DNA from: Ostrinia nubilalis | Taxonomy: Eukaryota; Arthropoda; Insecta; Lepidoptera; Crambidae | Assembly (NCBI RefSeq): GCF_963855985.1 | Contig: NC_087110.1 | Coordinates: forward strand, 9,043,001-9,107,000 | Direction: 5' to 3' | DNA length: 64,000 nucleotides | Shown: one piece after another, positions 1 through 9,903 of the stretch | How positions within the stretch are numbered: position 1 is the first letter of the stretch | How the letters are laid out: every line of letters starts with the position of its first letter | Position numbers and translations under genes: made by a program | Notes under the pieces: generated by a model | Database searches by the model: none | Told to the model about the DNA's origin: nothing | The model's input: the letters and a program-made list of their open reading frames with translations, nothing else

Positions 1-2
1 GT

Positions 3-3000
3 ACAACCTCCCCTGTTGAAGTCGAAACATCGACAGAATATTCAGGTTCCCTTTTTATTCCAACGACTTACTGTTGTAGTGACACAAGAAAATTTGTGAT
101 TTTGCCTGGTTTATATACATTTCAGAATAATAAAGGTTATGTGATGATTTCCAATCTCAATAAAGATATTCTAGAGATTTCAAAAGGTCAGACTTTGGCT
201 AGGGGCGTAGGGTATGAGGAGGTTACGGAACCTTATATCGCGATAACAACTAGTACATCCCAGGAAGCAGATAGTTTACCCTTGGGAGATATTCAGGTCG
301 GTGTCAAATTATCAGATGAAGAGGAAACTAAATTCAATGACTTATTGGAGAAATATAGAGATTGCTTTGCAATTAACTTGTCAGAATTAGGTAAGACTGA
401 TTTAACGGAGATGGTTATTAAACTTAAAGATGATATTCCGGTTGTATATAACCCCTATCGTATGTCTATGAAAGAAAAAGAGCAGTTGTCTGAAATCATA
501 AGTGATCTTCTTCAGAACGGTATTATACGCGAAAGTTCCTCCTCATATGCAAGTCCAGTTCTGCTTGTTAACAAGAAGAATGGACAAAAGCGTTTATGCA
601 TTGATTATCGTGCATTGAACCGAAAGACCCTTAAAGACAAGTACCCGTTACCTAGAATTGAGGATAGGTTAGACAGTCTAGGTGGAAATAGTTTCTTTAC
701 GAGCCTTGACCTCGCTTCAGGTTATTATCAGGTACCTGTAGCAGAGGACAGTAAACATCTTACGGCGTTTATTACTCCGGACGGTTTATATGAATACAAC
801 CGTATGCCGTTCGGGTTAGCCAATGCGCCTGGCGTCTTTCAAAGGGTAATCAATTCAATGCTCAATTGTGCAGAACCAAATTTAGCATTGGCCTATATGG
901 ACGACTTACTGATTCCATCGAGCACAATACAGGAAGGACTAGGCAAACTCAAAAAGGTATTTCAATTGCTGAGGAAAGCGAAGTTAACTTTAAACCCAAA
1001 GAAGTGTGTTTTCTTTCAAAAAAATATCGAATATTTAGGATATGAAATTTCAGAAAATGGCATCCGTCCGGGAAAACTAAAAATTGAGGCAGTTAAGTCA
1101 TTTCGTGTACCTAAAAATGTCCACGAAGTTCGCCAGTTTGTAGGACTGGCGAGCTATTTTCGGCGATTTGTTAGAAATTTTTCAGCAATAGCGCGACCGC
1201 TTACTGTTCTAACAAAAAAGGACCAGCCGTGGCACTTTGGACAAGAACAAATGAATGCTTTTGAAACTTTAAAAGAGAGGTTAATTAGCCGACCAATTCT
1301 CGCTTTATACGATCCTAAAGCATCACTTGAAGTTCATACGGATGCCAGCAAGTTGGGCATTGGGGCAATTCTATTACAAAATGGCGACAAGGGCCTCCAA
1401 CCCATTGCCTATTACAGTCGACAAACTTCACCCGAGGAGCAAAAATTTCACTCCTATGAGTTGGAGACTCTTGCCGCTATCACAGCTCTGAACAGGTTTA
1501 GGGTATATTTACTCGGCACACCGTTTAAACTAGTGACGGATTGCAATGCGATCAAAAGCACCATGACTAAGAGAGATTTGATACCTCGTGTCGCGAGATG
1601 GTGGATTGCAATGCAAGAATTTGACTTTACCATAGAGTATCGTGCAGGAGTTAAAATGACACACGTGGATGCCTTAAGCAGAAATCCTGTTGTTGCGGAA
1701 AATCCTCCATCTCGTGACGACGATGATTATGTTTTTGGCATACAATGGGACGTTTGTAAAATTGATGTAACTGACGAAAGATGGCTTCAGACTGTACAAC
1801 AGTCCGATAGCGAATTACAAAGAATTTCAGAAATTTTAAAAGACCCGGAAAGTGCAAATGTAGTAGAAATTAAAAATAATTTTACGATTAAAAATAATAA
1901 ACTTTATCGTGTGGTGAGGAAAAATGATACTGTCAAGTTGTTGTGGGTTGTTCCTAAGTCAGTGAGATGGCAGATTGTTAAAAGCAATCATGATGACGTC
2001 GGTCATTTCAGTTACGATAAAACTTATGAAAGAGTTCGCAGGGTATTTTGGTTCAAAAATATGCGCCGATTTATTAAAAAATATTGCAAATCTTGCTTAA
2101 ACTGTGCACACAACAAACTCCCGGGAGGACCAAAGGAAGGGATGCTTCATCCAATTCCTAAGCCTGACAAACCTTTTGAAATGTTGCACGCTGACCACTG
2201 TGGGCCGTTTCCTCAAAGCAAAAAGAGGAATTGTTATATTCTCGCCATAATTGATTCTTTTACAAAATTCATTTACATCAAACCAGTCAAAAATTGCAAA
2301 AGTAAAACTACAATTAACGTTTTTGAGGAATACTTTTCTCTGTTTGGAGTACCGTGCAAATTAGTAACAGATAAGGGAACTAGTTTTACTAGCCGAGAAT
2401 TTAACAATTTCATTAAAGAGAAAGGAGTGAAACATATTATAAATGCTGTTGCAACACCCCGAGCCAACGGTCAAATAGAGCGTTACAATCGGTCAATTGT
2501 CGACGCGCTTACAGCAATAAATCATGAGCGACCTGATGATGAATGGGACCTCATGATACCGCGCGTTCAATGGGGTCTTAACAACACGGTAAACAAAGCT
2601 ACCGGGAAGAGCCCAGCAGAAATCTTATTTGGCGTCGCACCTACTGGAGTTTCGGATGGTACGATGAACTCTGTTGTGTCGGAAGGTAATAGCATTGAAA
2701 ATCGCGATGAAATAAGAGTTGAGGTTAAGGATCGTAATGAAAGTCAGCAAATGAAACAGAAATCTAATTTTGATAAACGACGAAAACTAGCTCATACTTA
2801 CAAAATAGGAGATCTTGTTAGGGTCGAACGTGAAATAGGATCTTCTGTGCCGGGACAATCTAAAAAGTTGGTTCCTAAATGTAGTGGGCCTTACAGAATT
2901 GTTAGGATCTTAGGTAACGATAGATATGAGATCGAAGATACCCCCATAACCAAAAAGACAGGAAAACCTTTGTACAAAGCTATATTTGCGGTTGACAAAA

Positions 3001-3068
3001 TTCACCCCTGGTTAGTGTTTTCAAATGACCCTATAGATAGTGATTCGAATAATAGTGGTACCGATTAA
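3..3068 (+). CDS. pol: Ty3/gypsy-type retrotransposon Pol polyprotein, 5' end outside the window
   Basis: The frame is open to the left edge, so the start is missing; the true protein is longer than the 990 residues counted from codon 96. This is a Pol polyprotein that copies element RNA into DNA and integrates it. Numbering from codon 96, the reverse transcriptase carries YMDD at 267-270. RNase H follows with its TDAS motif (D416). The integrase has an H632/H637/C667/C670 zinc finger and D700, D759 and E795, with exactly 35 residues between the last two (DD35E). The end is a basic tail typical of integrase C-termini. The order RT-RNaseH-IN marks the Ty3/gypsy group. No frameshift or stop is seen, so the copy is young or was recently active. 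The clade is not assigned, and no envelope frame follows in the window. Confidence 0.93.
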   Translation, partial: TTSPVEVETSTEYSGSLFIPTTYCCSDTRKFVILPGLYTFQNNKGYVMISNLNKDILEISKGQTLARGVGYEEVTEPYIAITTSTSQEADSLPLGDIQVGVKLSDEEETKFNDLLEKYRDCFAINLSELGKTDLTEMVIKLKDDIPVVYNPYRMSMKEKEQLSEIISDLLQNGIIRESSSSYASPVLLVNKKNGQKRLCIDYRALNRKTLKDKYPLPRIEDRLDSLGGNSFFTSLDLASGYYQVPVAEDSKHLTAFITPDGLYEYNRMPFGLANAPGVFQRVINSMLNCAEPNLALAYMDDLLIPSSTIQEGLGKLKKVFQLLRKAKLTLNPKKCVFFQKNIEYLGYEISENGIRPGKLKIEAVKSFRVPKNVHEVRQFVGLASYFRRFVRNFSAIARPLTVLTKKDQPWHFGQEQMNAFETLKERLISRPILALYDPKASLEVHTDASKLGIGAILLQNGDKGLQPIAYYSRQTSPEEQKFHSYELETLAAITALNRFRVYLLGTPFKLVTDCNAIKSTMTKRDLIPRVARWWIAMQEFDFTIEYRAGVKMTHVDALSRNPVVAENPPSRDDDDYVFGIQWDVCKIDVTDERWLQTVQQSDSELQRISEILKDPESANVVEIKNNFTIKNNKLYRVVRKNDTVKLLWVVPKSVRWQIVKSNHDDVGHFSYDKTYERVRRVFWFKNMRRFIKKYCKSCLNCAHNKLPGGPKEGMLHPIPKPDKPFEMLHADHCGPFPQSKKRNCYILAIIDSFTKFIYIKPVKNCKSKTTINVFEEYFSLFGVPCKLVTDKGTSFTSREFNNFIKEKGVKHIINAVATPRANGQIERYNRSIVDALTAINHERPDDEWDLMIPRVQWGLNNTVNKATGKSPAEILFGVAPTGVSDGTMNSVVSEGNSIENRDEIRVEVKDRNESQQMKQKSNFDKRRKLAHTYKIGDLVRVEREIGSSVPGQSKKLVPKCSGPYRIVRILGNDRYEIEDTPITKKTGKPLYKAIFAVDKIHPWLVFSNDPIDSDSNNSGTD

Positions 3069-3103
3069 ATAAAAATTATGTACATACAATGTAAAAAAAA
3101 GCT

Positions 3104-4280
3104 TGTAATAACACACAGCTATAATACAATTATTTAATATATTTAATAATAAATTAGCCCTGTGTGGCGATACCAGCCCTGTGTGGCGATACCAGCCCTG
3201 TGTGGCGATACCAGCCCTGTGTGGCGATACCAGCCCTGTGTGGCGATACCAGCCCTGTGTGGCGATACCAGCCCTCTGTGGCGATACCAGCCCTCTGTGG
3301 CGATACCAGCCCTCTGTGGCGATACCAGCCCTGTGTGGCGATACCAGCCCTGTGTGGCGATACCAGCCCTGTGTGGCGATACCAGCCCTGTGTGGCGATA
3401 CCAGCCCTGTGTGGCGATACCAGCCCTGTGTGGCGATACCAGCCCTCTGTGGCGATACCAGCCCTCTGTGGCGATATCAGCCCTCTGTGGCGATACCAGC
3501 CCTCTGTGGCGATACCAGCCCTCTGTGGCGATACCAGCCCTCTGTGGCGATACCAGCCCTCTGTGGCGATACCAGCCCTCTGAGGCGATACCAGCCTTGG
3601 GTGGCGATACCAGTCCATTGTGGCGTTGTTCATAACCTTGTGTGGTGCTGTTAGTAGCCCTCTGAGGTGTTAGCGTTTGTGTACCAAACCCATGTTTGCA
3701 TTGCGTAATTAATTGCTGGCCTTTATTAGCGTTGTTAGTCTGCATTATACCTACCTATCTTAAGTTTAAAGTGATCAATTGATTGATTAAATTAAAAATT
3801 GACATAAATATTAAAAATTGTGTAAGTATAGTAAATAGCAGTTAATGAAGTAATCAGTGTGCACAAGTTCGTGCTATTTTTTTTTTATTGTATTTATTTT
3901 TATTTTTGGTTAGATTATCGTTTGGATTTTCTTAAAGTTTAAGAGTATTTATGTACTTTTTGATGTTTTATTTTTAATTTATTATTATGTTAATGTATAC
4001 TTAATACATCTAAACACGCAAGGATGCGTGCATTGTCAGAAAGGCCGAATGAAAGCAAATGACATACTATTACTGTTATATTAATTTAAAATTATATAAA
4101 TGTAGATTTAGTTAAATAATTCACGTTGTTAAATTTATAAGTTGTTGTATTGACGGACGGCGTAGTCACCGTCCGCCATTATGCCGTTACGCCTGACTCG
4201 ATGCGCATCGATTGAAAGTTTGTAATCATATTTAATAAATACTTACTGCATAAAAGTGGTTTACTCTGGTCCTGCAAGAT
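3104..4280 (+). other. Possible 3' LTR / 3' UTR of the Ty3/gypsy element
   Basis: The pol stop at 3066-3068 is followed by a purine run (about 3092-3101) and then TGTAATAACAC at 3104, which could be an LTR start. An AATAAA lies at 4234-4239, with TG/CA-type sequence ending near 4280. The stretch holds the 19-bp minisatellite (3156-3625) and otherwise AT-rich non-coding DNA. The matching 5' LTR would lie left of the window, so the ends cannot be confirmed. Confidence 0.3.
3156..3625. repeat. 19-bp minisatellite, about 25 units
   Basis: The unit is CCCTGTGTGGCGATACCAG or its CCCTCTGTGG variant. The variants come in blocks: about six G-type, three C-type, six G-type, then seven C-type, ending in three degenerate units. 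The block pattern suggests that a roughly nine-unit (171-bp) piece was itself duplicated. Because 19 is not a multiple of three, long repetitive reading frames appear in several frames. They are not genes. Confidence 0.95.
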
Positions 4281-4599
4281 TAAGTTTTCATAAGTGAGCT
4301 CGAATGTTTGTGGGTTTTTATAAGTGTTTAGGTTTTTTGTGAGGCGTTTATTGAAATGGTAGAAATAAATAAAACAAAAGCTTGTGGAATATCTATAAGT
4401 TTTAATAATTAGTTCCAATTTTCCTTCATCCTTCAAGTGTATTGTTTTCTTTCTTTAATGTGTAGTTTTTCCCATAATTAACTACACTCGTGTTTTTCAG
4501 AATCACTTCAAGAAAAATGCTTTTTATCAGTCCCATTTCTATGTTTTTAGTTTACCAACTATGAACTTAGTATAGTGATACTCTAATCTACTTTACCAT

Positions 4600-4657
4600 C
4601 ACTTACATGTACCACTTTCAAGCGAAATAAATGATTTGATTTGATTTGATTTGATGA
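4600..4657 (+). mobile_element. LINE-like 3' tail with (TTGAT)n, abutting the OR-A stop codon
   Basis: An AATAAATGATTTGATTTGATT-type tail ends two bases before the OR-A stop codon (4659-4661, minus strand). AATAAA followed by a short tandem tail is typical of non-LTR retrotransposon 3' ends. The insertion fixes the 3' UTR of OR-A to repeat sequence. The length of the element body to the left is unclear. Confidence 0.5.
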
Positions 4658-4658
4658 T

Positions 4659-7600
4659 TTAATTCTCAGATGTCCTGTAAACTGTTTGCAAGAGCGCAAA
4701 GTATGACCACGACGAGCTAAGAATCTGCAACAAAAATGTGCCTTTCAACACTAAAAATATCATGACATTCATGACCATGTAATACTTAGTCATTTATTAG
4801 TTAGACTAATATTCACAAAATTCATAAAATAACAATCATTAGTTTTCTGTAAGTAGGTTTTCAAAAGCACTTACACGTCCCAACCCTACCACTGCTTCGG
4901 GTATTATACGGGCCAGTGCTGAGAAGAATAAAGTTAGAAACTCAGAACCGAATCAAGCTAATATCAGTTATTTGCCTTATCTTGTCGCATCCGGCTTCTG
5001 CCAGTGACTTTTCCTTAGAGTACCTCGGCTGTGGTTAAAAAAATACCTAGAAGTAAGTACAATAAACTTCTTCTTCATTTGCCTACCTTCATAAAAGCTT
5101 TCAAATTGACGTCGGCAAACCCAGCGGCGGTCACTGTGCATGGCTTCTGCGCTCTGAAATTTCACAAGAGATTATTGCCACATTTTCGAAGCACTAGAAC
5201 TTCTAATTGGATACGAATCTGCATCAATTTAATTCCAATATTTTTTTAAACTCGCAGTCCCTCATCGGGCCAGGTTTCTATCAGACAACAAGCAGAATTA
5301 TTAAGTCTAAAACGGGACTTTTCCAACTTTTCGTTCCCACCGCTGCAACTCCTGTGTAGCCAGGATCTACAGCTTGACCGCCAATAAAAACCCAACCAGT
5401 GAAGGTCAAGTTTGTCCCGGGGGAAAATTAAACTGTTACGCCGTTAACTGTAAATCTTAAAGTTAAAATATTAATTGGCGCCGCGAGCCGCCAGTCTGCT
5501 TGTGACCACGGTTGCAGCATAGCAGCCGAAACGTCAAGCCGTGAGTACTGAGTACCTATATAATGTAACTCATTAATAAATGTCGCGTTAAGACCCGTGT
5601 CTTTCTATTTTAGCCGAAATGAACGCATAATCACTAAAATCAAATGGCAGTGGGCGGGGCACATAGCTCGTAGTGCTGATGGCCGCTGGGGCAGGAAAGT
5701 TCTAGACTGGCGACCACGAACCGGAAGACGTGGCGTGGGGAGACCTCCCATGAAGCGAGGATCTGGTGAAGGTATCTGGAGGTGCCTGGATGCGAGCGGC
5801 GCAGGACCGGTCTTTGTGGAAATCATTGGGGGATGCCTTTGTCCAGCAGTGGACGTCTTTTGGCTGAAACGAACGAAGGAACGAAATGGAACGCGAAAGT
5901 TTAAAATCTTATAAGTCTAGTGCAAGTTTAACACTTGCCTGGTCTGCATGATGAGAGCAGACTTTCCGAAAGCAGCATCCGCGAGATACCATCTACTGTT
6001 GTACACTGCCGTGCTCACGGCCGTACTCTGCGAAATCGAAATTAAAATGATTATTTTCAAATTCTTTGACCTTAATATGGCATTAAGATAATAACGTATG
6101 TAACGTAGATTAAAAGGTATATCTAGCTATTCATTCTAGTCTTATAACTTAAGAAAAAATAGGCTAATTGAGGAATAGAAGATGCAAGTGAAGCTTACGG
6201 AATCCTTAAGCATATCTCCAAAGAAACAGACGAAGAAGATCTGCAGCATGCCAGCAACACAGAGTATCGCAAACGTGACTACGATGGTCATGTTGTTTAT
6301 TGCCTGAAATATAGTATAAATAAACTTAAAGTAGAAGCGACGATAGGCGAACGGTTAAGCTTGATGTCGGACTGGCCGCCACTCGCCTAATGTGGTGAAC
6401 CCACTCGTAACACAAGCATATTTAGCTTAACACGAGGGGTTAACGGTACATATTCTTGACAAATAGATTGTCGAGATGACAAACTAAGCAAAGTATGCAT
6501 GCATAGTTAGTAGGACTGATGTACCATATTGGCTCATGAGCAGTTCTTCAACCAATACAAAAGTTAAATCTTACCGTAACGTTGAAGCCAGTTAAGCAAA
6601 TGATAAGGGAGCTGGAGAGGTAGTTGACCAGGTTTGACTTGGAATAAATCTCTTCTAGCATACTAGCAGAGCTGTAAACATAGTTAGAAAGAAATAAAGA
6701 AAGAAACATTTATTATCAAGGACATCACACAGAAATAAAAGTCATAGAACTAAGGTTACTAAGCCAGGAATCCAGGATGATTCAGCCGTACTGACAGTTG
6801 AAGTGCTATCGGTTTGCTCTTACTATAGGAGCTAGTGGGTTACAGTATGATAGATGTCCCAAAATGAACTTGACAAACTTTTATGGAAAATTTGAAGGTA
6901 CTGAGAGGTAAGTTACAAACAGAAAAATCAACTGTACTAGTTTGTCGAAAGAGGCATTGAAAGGTTTTCGGAAACCCGTTATAGGTAAACTTAATAGGCA
7001 CTATTTTTATGTTTGTCTTGTCGTAGCTCAGTCTGTCTTCTCCAAAAAATAGTCATGTTTTTGCGACACCCTATAAAAAGTTTGCATCGTGCGGTCCACA
7101 CAGCTTATGATGACCACAGTCTGTGGAGGAACACTATCTGTGGTCGCGATCCTCATCAGTGATGGACCGAGGAAGAAGAAGATAAAAAAAGTAAGATCTC
7201 TTACCCAATAATATCCTGATGCCATTTAACAAGCTCGTTAAACTTGTTTCTAGAAGTTTCATCTTCTATAATCCTAGCACTTCGTTCCTCTGCTATTACC
7301 TTCGTGACTTCAAGATTCAAGACCTTAAACTGCATCTTGATGTGCGTACAGCAGATGTAGAATAGGAAGTCCACCGCAAAGATCTCGGATGGCACTATCA
7401 CCGCTTGGGAAAAAAGATTTTTGATAAAGTCCGGTCTGTGAGCAGAGCACGTAGAATTTTGTCCAATGACCCCAAGCTACCCATCCTTATCGCTCGCGCG
7501 TAATTATATTGCTGTCGCGACTGTGCGACAGATGCCCGCAGTGAGTGTTCGAGCGCAACAGCAACATAATTACGCGCGAGCGATAAGTATGGGTAGCTTG

Positions 7601-8454
7601 GGGTCATTGGACAAAATTCTACGTGCTCGCGGACCAGACTATAGCAACATTAAAATTACAATAGCTTAAAACTATACGCGGCTCCGTTTCATTGGGCTCC
7701 GGAGGACACCATTGAGTTTTAGTGGGTAGATCTCGCATTACTGGCGGGGAGAGTTCCACATAACCCACTGGTCGTCCCCTTGGGCCAATCCAAGCACAAA
7801 TCATTTCCCGAAATAAAAAGGCGTAAAACGTAACAGACGTAAATATTCGTAAGCATTAATAAAATAATAAATATTACTTGTCCAGATCTGATGAATGTAG
7901 GCAAACGGCCAGATCCTCAAATCGTAGCAGTCAACGGGATACACGTCAAGAAAAGGCAGAGTGAGCTCCAGTTTGCCCGAAACGAAATACTTCACTACGA
8001 TCACGACCAAAGGGCCGAAACCAAACAGGATTATTACGACCACATTGATTACTATCAACGCAAATATCAGAGCGTACAAGAACTTGGACTCTTCCTTTAC
8101 GATTTTATTCGCGGAGGGTCCAACCAGCCGTTTTGTTTCCATCTCTCTCAGATTGTTGATGAGACGAAAGAGTATCTCTTCGTGAGCAACCACAAAGCCA
8201 GTTTTAAACTCCGCCATCATTCCCAAGCTAAGACAAGGGGTTACAATGGTCAGCTCGATGAAGTTTCTGCCTTTATTCACTCCTTCAAATATCCAGTTAA
8301 ACGCCCCGACAATATCGGTTAAAATCCAGAGGAAGTTGCACATGTAAATGGAGTTCTGTAGCCAAGTTCTTGGCCGTTCTTCGAGATTCATACCAGAGTA
8401 TCGGAATATGAATCTGATCTTTCGGAGAGATCTGTCTATTGGTTGGTCGGCCAT
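4659..8454 (-). CDS. Odorant receptor OR-A, seven exons, 399 aa, intact
   Basis: This is an insect odorant receptor, a seven-helix ligand-gated channel subunit that works with Orco in olfactory neuron dendrites. Coding exons in order are 8454-7878, 7403-7205, 6671-6575, 6303-6199, 6027-5939, 5153-5087 and 4724-4659. They sum to 1200 nt with no internal stop. Intron phases are 1,2,0,0,2,0. The ATG at 8452-8454 lies in an AAAATGG context and gives MADQPIDRSLRKIRF. Family signs are IWPFAYIHQIW at the end of exon 1, LFYICCTH in exon 2, CLTGFN in exon 3, CFFGDML in exon 4, AVYNSRWYL in exon 5 and SWSYFALLQTVYR in the last exon. Intron 5 has a GC donor (AG|GCAAGT). The intron 1 acceptor is AAG, with a second in-frame AG 9 nt downstream; length matching to OR-B favours the first. 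Ligand unknown. Confidence 0.93.
5313..5435 (+). repeat. Dispersed repeat, copy 1 of 3
   Basis: This stretch in intron 5 of OR-A matches 37051-37196 (+) and 25598-25752 (-). The shared core includes CAACTCCTGTGTAGCCAGGA and AAAAACCCAACCAGTGAAGG. The element type is not known. Confidence 0.8.
5610..5905 (+). mobile_element. LINE fragment: C-terminus of a non-LTR reverse transcriptase ORF and 3' end
   Basis: In the plus frame this reads KWQWAGHIARSADGRWGRKV, then RPRTGRRGVGRPP. This is the conserved C-terminal tail of a widespread lepidopteran non-LTR retrotransposon, probably RTE-like. It is followed by the 3' motif CAGCAGTGGACGTC. It lies antisense in intron 5 of OR-A, ending about 34 bp from exon 5. 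It is truncated at the 5' side and not functional. The same family recurs in this window at 16929, 18370, 19240, 27549, 36541, 42535-43000 and 53000. Confidence 0.8.
7429..7640. mobile_element. Palindromic MITE in OR-A intron 1, copy 1 of 2
   Basis: The two arms share the inverted sequence GCACGTAGAATTTTGTCCAA, continuing through the motifs GACCCCAAGCTACCCAT and CGCTCGCGCGTAAT. The copy at 42042-42249 is nearly the same. It ends 25 bp from the exon 2 acceptor of OR-A, so it supplies much of the sequence where the branch point would lie. No clear target duplication was found. Confidence 0.85.
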
Positions 8455-8600
8455 TTTAACTTGTGGAAGGTACCCGAGTCAATGGTTAGGAGTATTTAAA
8501 ATAAATGTAAGGAAAAGGTTTCGAGTTAATTACCCTGTCATTATCGTAAATATAGTACTAACGTTAAATTCTACCTATGTATTATTATAATGATAGTCGA
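8455..8600 (-). promoter_or_regulatory. OR-A 5' flank, shared with OR-B
   Basis: The sequence just upstream of the OR-A start resembles 21549-21710 upstream of OR-B. Both contain AATTACCCT(G/T)TCATTATCGTAAATA and later TATTATTATAATGA. The likeness outside the coding region could reflect shared promoter elements or simply a recent duplication. No TATA box or initiator can be singled out. Confidence 0.45.
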
Positions 8601-8697
8601 ATCATATAAAATACATACTGGTAAAAAATAAATGAAAGACAAATTTTCTCACACGTTTACTACGATTAAAATTATAAAGATTATTTACTTATTTGAG

Positions 8698-8872
8698 TTA
8701 AAAGAGCAAAGTATGACAGCAGTGACCAACATCTGAAAGAAAAATAAAAAGGATACTGTTTCTTTTGTATGCTTTTTCAGATTATGTGATGAAAAGTAAA
8801 ATATGAGTTGAGAGCACATTATTTGTATTAAATGATGATTCAGCTGCAGTCAGCTTACATGGATCTTGGGCT
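8698..8872 (-). pseudogene. Relic of the last two exons of an OR-C-like receptor
   Basis: At 8838-8872 (minus) a piece of an exon 6 begins after a TTGTAG acceptor and reads AQDPCKLTAAE, close to exon 6 of OR-C (AQDPCKLTAAG), and then loses homology. At 8698-8732 a last exon follows a TTTCAG acceptor. It aligns with ATATTGAGCACAGCTTGGTC of OR-C but lacks bases before GTCATA, shifting the frame, and continues as SYFALL. No upstream exons are present. It lies between OR-A and OR-B, as the OR-C 3' end lies next to OR-B, so it looks like a fragment carried along by block duplication. Confidence 0.8.
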
Positions 8873-8880
8873 CTACAAAA

Positions 8881-9033
8881 GTCTAGGCGGAGACAACCGA
8901 TTTTTCGTCGGCCGATACTTTAGTCGGGCAGTTAATCAGTATGGAAGTGGGCACATTACACCGATTTGATTTTCATACAAATTAAAATCGGGCCCAACTA
9001 TCGGCCGACTAAATTAGTGGTCTGCGCCTAGGC
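8881..9033. mobile_element. Small MITE with 14-bp imperfect inverted ends
   Basis: The left end is GTCTAGGCGGAGAC, and the right end GTCTGCGCCTAGGC is nearly its complement. The inside has several TCGGCCGAT-type motifs. Related sequence at 17526-17905 is split by a SINE, and a piece is seen near 19676-19720. Confidence 0.6.
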
Positions 9034-9097
9034 AGTATAAAAAGTTTTTAAAGTTCCTTGCTTCAACAAAAAATGCTATACCTATATCGCATTTATA

Positions 9098-9325
9098 ACT
9101 AAACTAGCTTTCTGCCCGCGGGTTCACCCGCGTGGAATTTTGTCTGTCACAGAAAAACTTTATCGCGCGCGTCCCTGTTTCAGAAACCGGGATAAATACT
9201 ATCCTATGTCCTTTCCCGGGAATCAAACCTCTATGCCAAATTTCATCAAAATCGGTTCAGTGGTTTAGGCGTCAAAGCAAGACAGACAGAGTTACTTTTG
9301 CATCTATAATATTAGTATAGATATA
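9098..9325 (+). repeat. Dispersed lepidopteran repeat (ACTAGCTTTC...ATTAGTATAGAT type)
   Basis: It starts ACTAGCTTTCTGCCCGCGGG and runs through AAATTTCATCAAAATCGGTT to TATAATATTAGTATAGAT. Diverged relatives are at 17283-17480 (+) and 62110-62281 (-). It is non-coding and probably the 3' part of a non-LTR element or a SINE. The family name is not known to me. Confidence 0.7.
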
Positions 9326-9410
9326 GATTAGTGTGGTGTGGCAGAATCAGATATGGTGATGATGAATAAATCTCTGTGAAGGCTTACATTTAACGCTTAG
9401 ATGTTCTGTA

Positions 9411-9584
9411 GGCCTAAGATGCGCGCCGCGATAAGCAGTTATCACGCCATTTTATCGATTTTGCCCATACATTTTGACGTCGATAAAAGTTATCACGGCG
9501 CCCATCTTAGGCTTTTATGATATATATCCGATATATATCGGATATATATCATAAATATCGGATATTTTCGAACCCTGGTCCTGA
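9411..9584. mobile_element. Insertion splitting the last exon of OR-B
   Basis: The inner part pairs CCTAAGATGCGCGCCG with CGGCGCCCATCTTAGG (9413-9514), an imperfect palindrome, followed by an AT-rich GATATATATCGG repeat tract. OR coding sequence stops at GTA (9408-9410) on one side and resumes at ATACAC (9584) on the other, consistent with a TA duplication. The right end is poorly defined and the event may be compound. Confidence 0.6.
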
Positions 9585-9903
9585 TACACTGTTCGCAAGA
9601 GCGCGAAGTACGACCACGACGTGCTAATAATCTGCGAAAAAAATATGTACCTTTTATCACTGATATCTCTGGCATCTAGGTGATCTATTATGACTTTTAT
9701 AAACGCATTATCCACCAAAAAAAAAATTACAAACGAAAGTGGAATTTTTAGCGAATATTTTCCGTGCGACATCAACTGACTGTGGCTCGCAATACTGCAA
9801 AAAACGTTTACACTGCGGCACCATCGAGCTACGCGGATTGCTCGCTTATCATGTCGGATAGCCTACTGAAGGATCCACGTAAAGTAGGTAGTGTAAATAT
9901 GTA

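Noticed and set aside
3156..3625. CRISPR-like array
   Set aside because: Units are contiguous without spacers, and the genome is a eukaryote's.
3143..3745. Long frames of repeating RAGIATEGWYRH- or WRYQPSVAIPAL-like peptides on both strands
   Set aside because: They arise from the 19-bp minisatellite, whose length lets frames stay open in several phases. No start context or domain.
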